The position numbers and the translations under genes are program-made. From positions 14,265,001-14,329,000 of the forward strand of contig OX344765.1 of the NCBI GenBank assembly GCA_947034895.1: a stretch of DNA of 64,000 nt, written 5' to 3'. This stretch comes from Rhytidiadelphus loreus (lineage: Eukaryota > Streptophyta > Bryopsida > Hypnales > Hylocomiaceae). This document shows, in pieces, positions 13,270-24,660 of this stretch. The notes below the pieces were generated by a model, which had not been told where the DNA came from, did no database searches, and saw nothing but the letters and a program-made list of their open reading frames with translations. The stretch's first letter is position 1. Each line of letters starts with the position of its first letter.

Positions 13270-14230
13270 CCTCAAAAAATATTTGTCTATTATTCATTCA
13301 TGAAACCCTCTTAGTCATTCAATACTTTATACAATACATCTACATCTCTTTGATACTTTATTTATATAAGGTTCTAAATCAATTTATATTGAAACCAAAA
13401 GCACAAACAATGGTAAATAAATAAATAAAGGCTTTTTCTATGACAAAGTATTTTTGTCCATTCTTCAATGATGTGACCTTAATCACTCAATATTTTAAGG
13501 TATTTGTACATACAAGGTTTTAAAATAGTTCATGTTGAGATATGATGACCAAGACAATAAAGACTTCTATTTTGACAAAGCATTTTTTGTCCATTTTTTT
13601 ATTGATGTGACTCACTTAATCACTTAGTACTTAATAATTTTTATACTAAGTTTGGATTTAATTCATGTTGAGACATGAAGAATAGACGATCCCCCCAAAT
13701 GAAGACTATGTATTATACAAAGTATTTTTTGTCCATTTTTCATTGATTTGGCCCGCATAGTCACTCAATTCTTTATGATTTTTGAACAAGGTTATGAATT
13801 AGTTCATGTTGATGTTGAGATAGGATGAACAATAAATCTTGCAAAAATGAAGGCTTTCTATATAACAAAGGATTTTTTGTTCATTCTTAGATGATGTGAC
13901 CATGTTACTCATTGAATGCTTTATGATTTTTGTACAAAATTTTGAAACAATTTATGTTCATAAAAAAAAGAATGGAAACCTTGCAGAAATAAAGACTTTG
14001 TGTCTGGAAAAGTAAAATTTGTCCATTCTCCGATGATATAATTGCTTAGTCATTCAATAGTTTATGATATTTGTACAAGGTTTTAAATCAATACACAAAG
14101 TACAAATAACAATTTAAAAATAAAGACTTTCTATCTAACAAAATGTTTTTTGTTTATTCTTCGATGATGTGTTCTACTTAGTCACTTAATACCAATGATT
14201 TCTGTACAAGGTTCTAAATCACAAATTTCT
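13270..14230. repeat. Degenerate tandem array, about 140-bp unit, about 7 copies
   Basis: A block with ACAAAGTATTTTTTGTCCATT, GATGATGTGAC, TTAGTCACTCAAT, TTTTTGTACAAGGTTTTAAA and TTCATGTTGAGATATGA repeats in the same order. The GTCCATT-like mark sits at about 13284, 13456, 13589, 13731, 13879, 14021 and 14151, so spacing is about 130-172 bp. Units are well diverged, so the array is old. No coding frame runs through it. Confidence 0.75.
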
Positions 14231-14861
14231 AATATAGCTTTAAATCTTCTTGGATGTTTGAACATGATTACTTGAATTGTAAAAGCCCCAATAACATTCA
14301 TCCAATGACAAAAATTTATATCTAATTATGTTGTTGAAAATAAAATATTTTGCATGATACTTTATTTGATAAATTATTGTTTGATATATGGCTATCTATT
14401 AAACATCAATAAACAAGGTAGTCAATCTAATTGTGTGGATATGATCTATTGAATCATATTTTATAATTTTTGATTAAATATTATTACCAAATTTTTATTC
14501 TAAGATGCAATTTTGAATGCATCTTCTCAATTTTGAAATTTGAACTATTTTCAATCCTTAAGGTTTAATATGGTTCAAAAAACAATTCAACTATATAAGT
14601 CTCGTGGACTACACCAATGAATTTTATCCTTGAAGTAAGACTCGTGCCAATTATTAAGTTCATATGAGGGAATTCATTTTGAAGTTTTATTTCAAGTTTT
14701 TTTGCATATCTACACAACACAATTTTTTAATCATTTACAAAATTGTGTTGGACTATAGTATAAAACATTACATTAGTAGATGGATTTTTGAGCTTATAAA
14801 TTCTTTGCTAGTAAGCCTAAATCAAATTTACTAATTCAAAGCATGTTGCGTTTGACGATGA
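14231..14861. other. AT-rich intergenic DNA, no feature seen
   Basis: Nothing recognisable lies between the tandem array and the MITE that follows. Confidence 0.4.
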
Positions 14862-15098
14862 TGCTAGCATGTGAGCTTGGAAATGCGAGCCTACAAGCTT
14901 AGATGTCAATAGGTACCCTACAACCATAGAAGGAGTTTATAATTTACATACCTACAACATGGATTCCCTATAACCATGGAACACATCTATAATATAAGTA
15001 TCCTATAACCATAGAAGGTATCTATAACATAGGAGCCTAGGCTCACTAATAGCGCCCTTGGGTTGATGGGGGCAAGATCCTAGGTTCACATGCTAACA
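14862..15098 (+). mobile_element. MITE family M1, copy A (237 bp)
   Basis: The left end TGCTAGCATGTGAGCTTGGA matches the reverse complement of the right end (TGTTAGCATGTGAACCTAGGA) with few changes, giving roughly 20-bp terminal inverted repeats. The interior carries diverged repeats of CCTATAACCATAGAAGG and TCTATAACATAGG, and AGGAGCCTAGGCTC. Related copies lie near 21399, 31928 and 63855. No coding capacity; target-site duplication not clear. Confidence 0.75.
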
Positions 15099-15195
15099 AC
15101 CCTATTGCCTTTGATAATCATTGAAGATAATAAAGTATATATTGAATTAATCATACTATCAATGAATCAAAGTATTTGTTCAAATACTTAATTAC

Positions 15196-15720
15196 TTAAC
15201 CCCTAAAAGCCCGAGTCTTTCTAAGTGTGTTTTCCTATAAAAAATGAGCATGGGCTTATAGCTGTCCCCAATGAAGCAAATTGTTTTCTTTTCAAAATCT
15301 AATTGTATATAAATGTTTAAAGAACTTGCTTATTAGTGTGCTTACCAATTTTGAGTGTGAAATTGCATAGAAGTTGTAGGATTATGAAGAAGGGAAATAT
15401 ATGTATCATATTTTTAGTATGTTGCCCCTTGCCACAATGTTTGAGAAATTTTCATATAAGAGTTTTGGGATTGGAGGAGACATGAACAACTAGAAATTGT
15501 GTTAGCAAATTAAAACGCACTTCCAAAAACCTTAAGTTCTAATGAAGAGCTATCAAACACTTTACACAATTCACCTTGTAATTGTTGAAATGCAATTTTC
15601 TTTTATAAGTAGAAATTGCAAATAACTCCAAATCAACTTGTGCATGTTTAAATTTTCAATGATGAAAATCATGAAAACACTTTCAAATCAAGTGGAATTG
15701 ACTCTTTAAATTGATGGTAA
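15196..15720 (+). repeat. Dispersed repeat, also present inverted at 57520-58110
   Basis: It opens with TTAACCCCTAAAAGCC and contains GAGCATGGGCTTATAG, TGTCCCCAATGAAGCAAA and TTTAAATTTTCAATGATG. The same blocks occur in reverse order and strand at 57520-58110. Non-coding. Confidence 0.65.
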
Positions 15721-18690
15721 TGCATGACATTTAATCCTTTAAGGTCTTTGTATCTAAAAACTAAATTTGCATTAGACAAATTCAATTATAGCTTTCAAAC
15801 TATTCAATCATGTATTCAATTTAAATAATAAAGTAAAGCCTAACAAGTTAGTTTTATTCTATTTTAGGAATATTGATTTTTTTTTTTAAATTCCATTATT
15901 GTAATTGTTAATTCTATGCTCCATGTATTAGAAGTTGAATTAGAATAGAATATGTGATTTTCATTCTTACATTTGAATAATTATTTTTCATTTTGAAATT
16001 CATATTTGATTTATTTTTTAAATTCAAACTATTCTATCATAGTTGTAGGACAAATTTGTCTAAAAATAATTCTAAGAATTGATAGAAATTATTTTTCAGA
16101 AACAATTTTTCTATGATGATAAAAGAATATTGCAGAAAAATTATTTCTAGCACTTCTAGCATTCTAGAAGTGCTCACACTGCTCTTTTTTTTTATAGTAG
16201 TATATATTACACTTTAAAAGCCATAATAATTTTATTTTTCTTGTGAAACTCTCAAAGTAGTTAAATTTTATTCAAAAAATTTATTTGCAAAATATTGTAA
16301 ACATCAATATTTTATTTTTTATTATAAAATTGATTTTTGGGATATATTGTCAATAAAAACTAAAAATATATTTGCAGTCATCTATACATATACCAAACTC
16401 AATGGTCAAGGTCACCAAAACATATTTCTTAAAACAAATGTTGAAGTTATTAGAATATTATTTTTTCAAAAGCAATTGTATGAAAAAATATTGAATATTT
16501 ATATTTTTAGGCATTTGCCAAATTACATTTGGCAATTTTAATTAATTATTTAACAAAGAATGCCAACATTGACCATCAAGTATAATATTCTCTTAAAATC
16601 ACATTGCAAAAACATTCAAATTTTGTATGTAGATGATTTAAACCATAGCAATATTTGATATTAATGTGATGCATATTTTAAAAACCAACATTTCCTTATG
16701 TTTTGAATTAAAATTAGACAAGTATTTCAATTGTACCTAACATTTTCTTTTAAATCTCTAAAATTGAGTTTTTAACCACTAAACAACAGTATGTGTTCTT
16801 TAAACATCAAGTATTACAATTTTCACTCATCCAAATTTTCTTTGTTTTTTTCTTTAAACAAGTGACATTGAAACTATGTGTTTTGTCAGGCGTGAAGTGA
16901 AGAGTACTATAGCACAAGTGAGGCAAATCATCATCATTAATACGACGTGTCTAATCACACTAAATGCAATGCATTATCATATATGTTATATGTCTGATCA
17001 CACTTGAGGGAATGCATCATCATTGATACTACTTATCAGAAGGCTACAAGTAGGCTATGAATCATCATCAATATTATGTGTTAAAAAGTCTCAAGTCATG
17101 TGAAACAACAAAGGTTATTGTACAATTGCTATGCAATTAAGTCATGTGAAACAACAAATCCTATTATCGCCGCAATGGAGAGGCAATTGAGAGTTTCCAT
17201 AATTTTGAAACAGAGAGCTAAAACAATTATTGTCCATTTGAATAAGCACAGATGAAATCAAAGGCAATCACGTCCTAAATTCTAACCTTTTTTTACAACT
17301 TTTATGATTGTCCTTTGACTATTCTACATTTGTCCTATAACATACTTGTATGAGACTATAAAACCTATTTCCATTACCATCCAAATCAATTTGTGTACAT
17401 GAGAGTAATAAAACCATGAAAAATTATAAATATAGGAAATTTATAAAAATTGACTTTTTAAAAAGGGTGTGAATATATTTAAATAAAATAAAAATATAGA
17501 ATGTTGTTAGAAATAAATAGTATTTTTCTAGTATTAAATTCAAATACATTTCTTCAATACCTTAAAAACTTATGTTTACATTTCAATCAAACACACAACA
17601 AAGTATGTCCAAACATGATAAGTGTTTTATGATTTTACCCTCCTATTCTACATTTAGGTCTATTTAATAAATAATTTAGCAAAATTTGAAGCATATTCAA
17701 TTTTTTTTTAATTTACAGACTAATATTCAAAATAGAATGATGTCCTTAAAAATGTCTTTGATTCATTTTGAAATCTAAAATAATAGAATCAAAAGTTTAT
17801 AAATAATTTGAAAATAAAAAATGACATCTTGTTTACTTCAAAGTCTTAAATTAAACCATTTTGATACACAAGTGTTGAAATTGATCTAGGGGCATGGTAT
17901 GCCATGTTGATCACATTCATACACTAGATCAATTATTTTATTGAGTAATATTCATCAAAAAAATAAAACTAATTATAAGCAGGTTTCTAATTTTTCAATT
18001 GCAATGGGTGTTTATATCCATGATTTCTTAATATTTCAATATTAATTGTTCTAATGACAACTTTTAGACCTTGATGTATATAGGATCTATTTGTCAATTT
18101 TTGAGTTGCTAAAGGGGTCCTTTTGAAGTATTACAAATTTATAAAGAATTGAGACCTCGATTCTCTTCACTCTTGCAATAACAACATATTGAAGATTTTT
18201 AAATTTTTGAAATGCTGAATTTCAAAGGTTTTCATATTGGTTTTGGTTTTCTGAGAGATTTCTCAAAAGTGGATTAAAGATGGGCAAAATTCAAAACAAA
18301 TATGTAATGGATATTGGTAGGGCTATTTCCTAAACATGAGTATTTCATTCTAATTTGAAGTCGAGAGCCTATAATTATGTGTCTAGATGTAGAATGAAAC
18401 TAAAATTTGGTTTCCACTATAATCATTTGCACTACAAATATACATCTGTTGTGAAATTGTAAAAAGATTTAAAGCATATTTTGAATTTGATATGAAATTT
18501 CTTCACTTTTTCTCTTACAGTTTTTTTTCAAATTTATAGCAATTTCAAATCTTCACAAAAAAAAATCTAAAGATCTACAACTTATAGATTTCTTCTCAAT
18601 AAGTAAAAACAAGCAACTACTTTGCAAGAGACTTGGTCATTGTTGCACCAACTTGCTTTTTGAATATGGTAATTACTCAAACATCCTCAA
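15721..18690. other. AT-rich intergenic DNA, no gene seen
   Basis: This is the most AT-rich stretch of the window. A short frame at 16347-16541 is AT-driven and unsupported. No repeat boundary or RNA gene was recognised. Confidence 0.5.
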
Positions 18691-19580
18691 GGTAGCTATC
18701 TTCAATTGATGCAAAGTCCTCTTTCCTTTGGATCAAGGTCAATTAAACTTGCAAGGACGTTGCAGCCCAAAGTAGCCATTGGATGACTTTTCCAATTACT
18801 ATAGAAATGAAGAATACACCTTATTGGTCTAAAAACCGTATCATTGTTTAGTAATTACTTTGATCATAGGCCAACATCCTTCCAAGGTTAACCTTATAAG
18901 GAAGTTGTTATTCTAAAAGGTTTGGTGGATGACTTCATTGTTAACTATAGAAACAAATAATATAGCTATTGGTCTAATTAATGGAATATTTTGATGACTA
19001 CCTTGGTCATGGGGAGATGCATTCATCTAGGGTTAACCTTATAAAGACTTGGAATTTTGTAACCGATGAATGATATATAATTCTTCTATTCAAAACAAAA
19101 GTCTTTGGAATTTTGTGCTAAAAGGGGAGGTCTTGTATAGTAGTTTGACCTTTAGTGAACTTTTTTGGATTTTTTTTAAGCAAATGATTCATATTGTATC
19201 AAAATGAATGATTTCCATGGTGACTAGTTTGTTGTTTCAAAATTAACCTTAGAAGGAAACCATAGACACTAAGTGCTCGATGGATGGCAGAGAATCCTTA
19301 TATGTAAGACAGAAGTGTAGATGTTCATCCTTGTAATTTCGTGTGAAAATAGGAGGTCCTAGAGGAGGTCTTGTGCAATAGTTTGACCTCCAGTGAGTGC
19401 TTTGGATTTATTTTTTAAATCCCTTGAAGGATGTTGAGGCTGAAAAGTGGCTGATCGATGACTTCGTTGTTCCATGTAGAAACAAAGAATGTCAACCTAT
19501 TGGTCCAATAATCGGAGCAATTATGGTGACTACCTTGGTCATGGAGGGTTGCATCCTTTAATTAAGGGTTAAACAAACAA
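18690..19580. repeat. Cluster of three diverged copies of a repeat (family R)
   Basis: Units near 18737-18890, 18918-19040 and 19427-19570 share GGATGACTTCATTGTT, ACTATAGAAACAAA, TATTGGTCTAAT, TGACTACCTTGGTCATGG and a following AGGGTTAA. Between them GGTCTTGTGCAATAGTTTGA recurs near 19130 and 19375. Further copies lie at 40277-40432 and, in part, near 22250-22370. No protein is recognised in any frame. Confidence 0.65.
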
Positions 19581-19959
19581 TTCACATTGTGAGGTAGAAG
19601 TACCTATTTTTGATATCCTAAGCATTTTAGCCTATGCAACATGGAATGAATATTTTATTTCAATAATTTATGTCGATTTTTCATTTGGACACATTCCAAG
19701 TTTATAGACTCACCTATTCTGGTTAGCTTTGGCACTTCTTCCTATGCAAGGAAGAAAGAGAGATGAGTGGACGAGAAGGTACAAATAAAGAATCTATCTC
19801 AATGAATATTACATCCAACTATTGTCCACAATAAGTCAACCAAAATAGCCATGATAGGGGGGTTGTCCGAAATAGGTACTTCTACCAGCATATTATAACA
19901 ACGGGTTTTCGATGATTTCCACAAGGACCAACCCGTTGTTTTAGGGTTCCAGAAATTTC

Positions 19960-20720
19960 ATTCATAAAGTAGGAAGTTCTAAAAGCACTCATGCTCTAAA
20001 ATGGCCCACCTCCTTAAATGTACACTATTTATACATGTTTTATTTTTCATAGCCTTTAGCAATGTACAGACAATGTACATTTTAGGAGGTGAGCCATTTT
20101 AGAGCCCCTGTGCCATTTCAACTTCAAAATTTCATAACTAATTCCATAGAGCTCCAAAAAATATGAAACAACTTGGGTTAGATGCCAATTCCACTTGTCT
20201 TTCAAGTAAAATTTGTCGAAAAAAAATAAATTCAAGATGTACCATCTCCCCAAAATTCAATTTTAGCGGCTTCAAGGTGGTATGCTCTAAAAGCGCCCGC
20301 CTTTTTTAAACCATCCCTATTTTGAGGTGAAGAATGGAGACAGGGTGATCCTTAAATGAACAACTGTAGCAATTAAATGCATTGAAAAAAAAATTATTTT
20401 TCTATTGCAAGAGCCAATCATTGCCTTTGATTTTTGCACATTTGTTTACAAATTGCAAGTGGACAGATTTTGGGCGACCTATGGTTACAAATAGGTGCCT
20501 ACGCCCTGAATCTTTGAAAATTTATAAGTAATTCAAAAATGCTTGGAAAAATACAAAACCACTTGTGTTAGTTTCCACATCCATTTTTCTATCTTCGAAA
20601 AATGGTCTAAAAATAATTCTGTCTACGTAAGCCTATAAAAAAGGTGGACCAGCTCTTAAATGGTCGCTTTTAGAGCATACTACCTTAGATGGGCCATTTA
20701 CAAACCTCCTACCTCACACA
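19960..20720. repeat. Nested inverted repeats of the AGGTAGGAGGCT family
   Basis: GCTCTAAAATGGCCCACCTC near 19991 is inverted at about 20074-20106 (GGTGAGCCATTTTAGAGC), and TTTTAGAGCATACTACCTTA appears near 20667. The blocks between (CCAAAAAATATGAAACAACT, GTTAGATGCCAATTCCACTT) recur at 27870-28297, near 60150-60470 and at 60511-61103. These are remnants of one non-coding, inverted-repeat element family. Confidence 0.6.
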
Positions 20721-20762
20721 TTGATAGAATTGCATGTGCATTCCTAGTGAAGAAGTTTGGAA

Positions 20763-20810
20763 GTTTGTTTTGTTTTGACACAAATGAAATGGGATTTTTT
20801 ATTGCATGAA
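20763..20810 (-). mobile_element. Very short 5'-truncated retroposon tail with 12-bp duplication
   Basis: AGAAGTTTGGAA at 20751-20762 is repeated exactly at 20811-20822. Between them, read on the minus strand, is a short body ending CATTTGTGTC followed by an A-rich tail (AAAACAAAACAAAC). The tail motif and the direct repeat fit target-primed reverse transcription. Confidence 0.65.
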
Positions 20811-20825
20811 AGAAGTTTGGAAAAG

Positions 20826-20872
20826 TTTTTTTTTTCTTCTTCTTCAAACACATGGACAACTTCCATTGAAGT
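20826..20872 (-). mobile_element. Retroposon 3' tail fragment
   Basis: On the minus strand CAATGGAAGTTGTCCATG plus TGTTTG is followed by an A-rich run. The same sequence occurs at 43617-43666. No convincing target-site duplication was found here. Confidence 0.5.
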
Positions 20873-20879
20873 TTGACTC

Positions 20880-21240
20880 CACGAAATGGTCGTCAGCTCT
20901 ATAATACCACCCCCGAAAGATCCACTCCGCGTAGGGTAGGCTTTGGGGTTGGGGTTGGGGTTGGGGTTGGGGTTTTCTTTGCATGGCTCTGAAGCCCAAC
21001 TGGGATTCCACACGAAACACATGGCCTTGGGGGCCGCAGCGGGGGTGGGCCCCGCAGTGGACTGCTCCATATTGTACCCATCTCCCTTCACCACCGGCCT
21101 CGTCCTCTCCTTGTGGCAGGTCGCCCAATATCACATTGGGAAGCGAGTTGCCACGGCGTCCGCTTGGAAAGACGCGCTCGTTTTGTTGGGTAGCACACAA
21201 CGCAGGAGCTTTCCTGGCACTAACTTAACTTAATCAAGGG
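20880..21240. other. GC-rich island with (GGGGTT)5, no gene recognised
   Basis: This is a sharply GC-richer block inside AT-rich DNA. Exactly five GGGGTT units stand at 20945-20974, able in principle to form a G-quadruplex. All open frames here overlap each other on both strands and match nothing. It could be a promoter or first-exon remnant. Confidence 0.45.
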
Positions 21241-21398
21241 TTTGAAAATCCGTAGGAGCTAACCTAGCCTCACGAAGTTTGAGTAGAACATTACTTGAAT
21301 TGCGAGCTAATGTTATTGTGCAAAGACGGAGTTTCTGCTTGTTTTTTCTTGGAGTCTCCTTATCGTTAGGCTAGGGATAGGGAGGAGAGACCCAATGA

Positions 21399-21628
21399 TG
21401 CAACTGTGTGAGGATATAGAAATGTGAGCATATGAATCTGGAGCCTAGGTGTAAGTAGATACCCTACAACCATTGAAGGTGCTTATAACATAAATATCTG
21501 CAGTGTAAGTATTTGTAACATGGTTACACTGTAATCATGGAAGGTGTTTTATAATATGGATATCTATAATATAGATGTCTAGACTCTTAGGTTTGTGGGA
21601 TTATGATCTTAAGCTCACATAATAGCAA
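21399..21628 (+). mobile_element. MITE family M1, copy B (about 230 bp)
   Basis: It has the same order of blocks as copy A: TACCCTACAACCATTGAAGG, TGGAAGGTGTTTTATAATAT, TAGACTCTTAGG and a right end AAGCTCACATAATAGCAACC whose reverse complement resembles TTGCTAGCATGTGAGC. The left terminus is more diverged. Confidence 0.6.
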
Positions 21629-23160
21629 CCATAAAAGAGGCCCCCCTTGTTGTGTGAACCAAGGATTAACATACAAATTTCCTACTCGATTCCCCAAACA
21701 ATGATTTCGCCCCCCTCCCCCTATTTTGTAATTGTTAACGATGTAAGGTGTTACTTGCATGCTTAGACTAGACCCAGAGATGGAGCTCTCAAGGCACCAA
21801 GCTGTAAGGTCGGGTCCACGCTACATCATGCTTCTAGACGTGCACTGGCTCTCTAACTAAATTATCCACTTTTCTACTAATGTTTGGGATTGAGTGCCAT
21901 GTGATAACCAATGAATGAGGTGAGACAGGCAGACAAGTCTTGAATGAGGTGAGCCAAGGAGACAGGTGGAGGATAAATTTAGATAATTAGAGTAAATCAA
22001 GCTGAGGGGAAGGAAAGCGGGGCTCTACTAATCCTAAAATTAAGGAGAGTAGAGAAAGGGAGGGACTTGATCTCCATAACCAAAATTAGGTTGGCTATTC
22101 TTCCATGCGAACCACATGGGCCCAATTAGATTGGGTCGGGTCCAAGCATACAAATAACCTCTTAGAACATGAAGGCTAAGGAATGGCTAATAGATGACAA
22201 AGAATCCTTTTATTTAAAACACAAGTGCATATGTTAATCTTTGAAATTGTGCGTGGAAAGCTTGGCGGAAAGAGAGGTCTTGCACAATAGTTTGACCTCC
22301 AAATGAGTTTTATTTAAGTAGATGATTCACATTGTATCAAAAAAGATTATTTTCGTGGTGGCCAACCTATTGTTTTAGGTTGAGTTTGTAATTCTCTACC
22401 TCTCACAACTAATTATGGGCCTTTGATTCCAAATATGAATTCAAATTTGAAAAATTTAATCACTTATAGTAAACAATAAATTATTACATTTTTTTGTAGA
22501 GGTGAAAAAGGCCTAGCAAAAACTAAAGAGTATTATTTGCTTTGCATGTTCTACTTCGTAACTATATTAAAGCGTAAATTATTTTGTTTTATTTTATAGA
22601 GATGAATTACATGTCCTCTATAAGTAATTAGAATTTCCATTTTTTTTTGTTGAGCTTTGAAATAACCATGAATTTTTGAATAAAATGGGAGCAATATTAT
22701 AATTATCTTCAAGTTTTTTTGGAATTTTCCATATATCACTTTGAAAATCATTTTTTATTTACATGGTATTCCAAAAATACATGAAAAGATAATCTAGAAT
22801 CTTTTTTGGACTTCCAACAACATTCATCAAAAAGATTAGGCAATTTAACAATAGGAACAAATATCCAATTGCTAATTGGGATGCATTTAATATAGGACAA
22901 TCATAGAGGTGGAGGAAATTTTGAAAAAAAAGAGGTTGACGAGAAGGTGAAGTCCGACAAGAAATGCCTATTTTTTTCCAAGATTTCCAACAAGGAAATT
23001 GCTTGATCTAAACACCCATCTAGAAATAGACAAAATATGTGATCAATGAATGAAAAATCCATAATCATTGATTACTTAGATTTCACACACCAGGAGGAGA
23101 TTACATGAAATAGTTTTTCTGCAAAATGAACGGGACATTTCTTGGTAGGGGGTTATAGTG
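21629..23160. other. Intergenic DNA, no gene seen
   Basis: At 21895-21975 there is a short direct repeat (TGAATGAGGTGAG twice, about 40 bp apart). At 22250-22370 there is a partial copy of family R. Nothing else was recognised. Confidence 0.45.
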
Positions 23161-23402
23161 TACTCCCTCAGTCTCACTAAAAACCTCCAAATCGGTTTAG
23201 GATTTGTACCACTAAAATAGTTCCATTTATTGATTTTGATCATTGATTGTTGAGAAAGCAATGTGAAACAGAGGATGGAGTAGATACGCATGTGATTTGA
23301 ATTCCAGATCACTTGTTCAATAATCAAAATCAATAAATGGAGCGATTTTTTCGTACAAATCCTAAAACAATTTGGAGTTTTTTAGTGGGACTCAAGGAGT
23401 CA
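23161..23402 (+). mobile_element. Stowaway-like MITE, copy 1
   Basis: The left end TACTCCCTCAGTCTCACTAA mirrors the right end (reverse complement TGACTCCTTGAGTCCCACTA). The arms continue inward as CCTCCAAATC, TTTAGGATTTGTAC and CCATTTATTGATTTTGAT, so the whole element folds into a long hairpin. TA-CTCCCTC termini are the classic Stowaway (Tc1/mariner MITE) signature. The right-hand TA has decayed. Confidence 0.8.
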
Positions 23403-23836
23403 TTCCCTTACTCAGTGTTTGAATGAGTACAACTTCTCTGACCAGTTTATGGAAACCCTCCACGTAGACCAACCATAGCATTCCATGTTGGATTTTTTTT
23501 CTCTTGACTGGGGGAATGGTCTAGTCTATGGATTTTTTTTGTTGGCTTCCTAGTGTTAGATTGCACCTAAAAATAATAATTTGGCTAAAAAATGACAACC
23601 CCCCCCCCGAAGTATTCACCATAAAACTTCAAATTTAAAGAAATATTAGATGAAACTGCCTAATTGTGGATGAAAACAAAATTATGGAAGTGTGATATAT
23701 GCTAATGTGATATTTTCTATCAAATTATCGAATATATATAGATGAATGTTCAAAATTTGAAGCACCACTATAACATTTTATATCGCCACTATGGCACTTC
23801 ATTAGAAAATGAAAAAAACACCTGGTCCCCCGCCTT

Positions 23837-23868
23837 TCATTCATTCATTCATTCATTCATTCATTCAA
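23837..23868. repeat. (ATTC)n microsatellite
   Basis: About eight uninterrupted tetranucleotide units. Confidence 0.95.
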
Positions 23869-23999
23869 TCACGTTTGCCAGGCACTCCAGGTAGCAAGTG
23901 GATGACGTCTGTCAGTCCCACTCATGAAGTTCCTGAATTATGAATCCATTCATTTGAGCCTCTCAGACCAATCCAATATTGAATGCCCAATTCAATTTT

Positions 24000-24660
24000 T
24001 ATGGGCAGCACCGGCAGGGGTCGATCCTACTCTACTTCGGAATGCGTTGACTTTCCCGTCGTGAGGAATAACAAATAACTTATTTACTTTCTCTCATCGA
24101 ACTGTTGCACGAATGGTTGGAAGTCGAAACACTCCGTCACCTGCCCTACTCTACTCAGTGAGCGAGCTTAAATTTAATCGAAGCTTCATTTTTTGATTCC
24201 GTCTTCTTCACTGAGTTGTTCCGTCCAGTAGGAAGTTAAGCTTCGTAGTATCCCGCCCGCATATGCTTATCATTGCAGCTTCTCCGTCACTGGGTGCTCC
24301 GATTCTCTTCCAGTGAGGCAGGAGCCAGTGGACTGATCCCACTGGTGGGTGGGTGGGTGGGTGGGTGGGTATGCATGAAGGAATTGGGAGGATCTCCGGA
24401 GGAGACAACTAATGCATGACTACTACAACATTGTATAACCAAGCAATGGTCCTCGCCATGCTCGCCATGCCCATGCCCATGCCATGCACATGCAGGGAAG
24501 GTAGTATCAGCTTTGCTAGATACTTTGGGGGGGAGGGACTTGGCAACGTTAGAGAGAATGTGCTCTCCGTGTAGGGAGCTAACCCTTGGGCGAGCTCCAC
24601 TGTGCAAAATGCACCCGAGACAGTGCGTTTCCCAGTGTTAACTCCTAAGCGGCCCACAGG
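24000..24660. other. GC-rich island with (GGGT)n, no gene recognised
   Basis: Higher GC than the flanks; (GGGT)n at 24344-24370 and a CATGCC-rich run at 24455-24495. Near 24510 the phrase GCTTTGCTAGATACTTT followed by GAGGGACTTGGC resembles text at 40170-40200 (GCTTTGCTAGATACCTT, AGGGACTTATCC). Open frames are short, overlap on opposite strands and match nothing. Confidence 0.4.

Noticed and set aside
20945..20974. GGGGTT run as an interstitial telomere
   Set aside because: Five units of GGGGTT are not the plant TTTAGGG repeat; treated as a simple repeat.
20943..21233. Overlapping frames encoding GLGLGL or PNPNPN stretches
   Set aside because: They come from the (GGGGTT)5 repeat and from GC-driven open frames on both strands; no consistent gene model.
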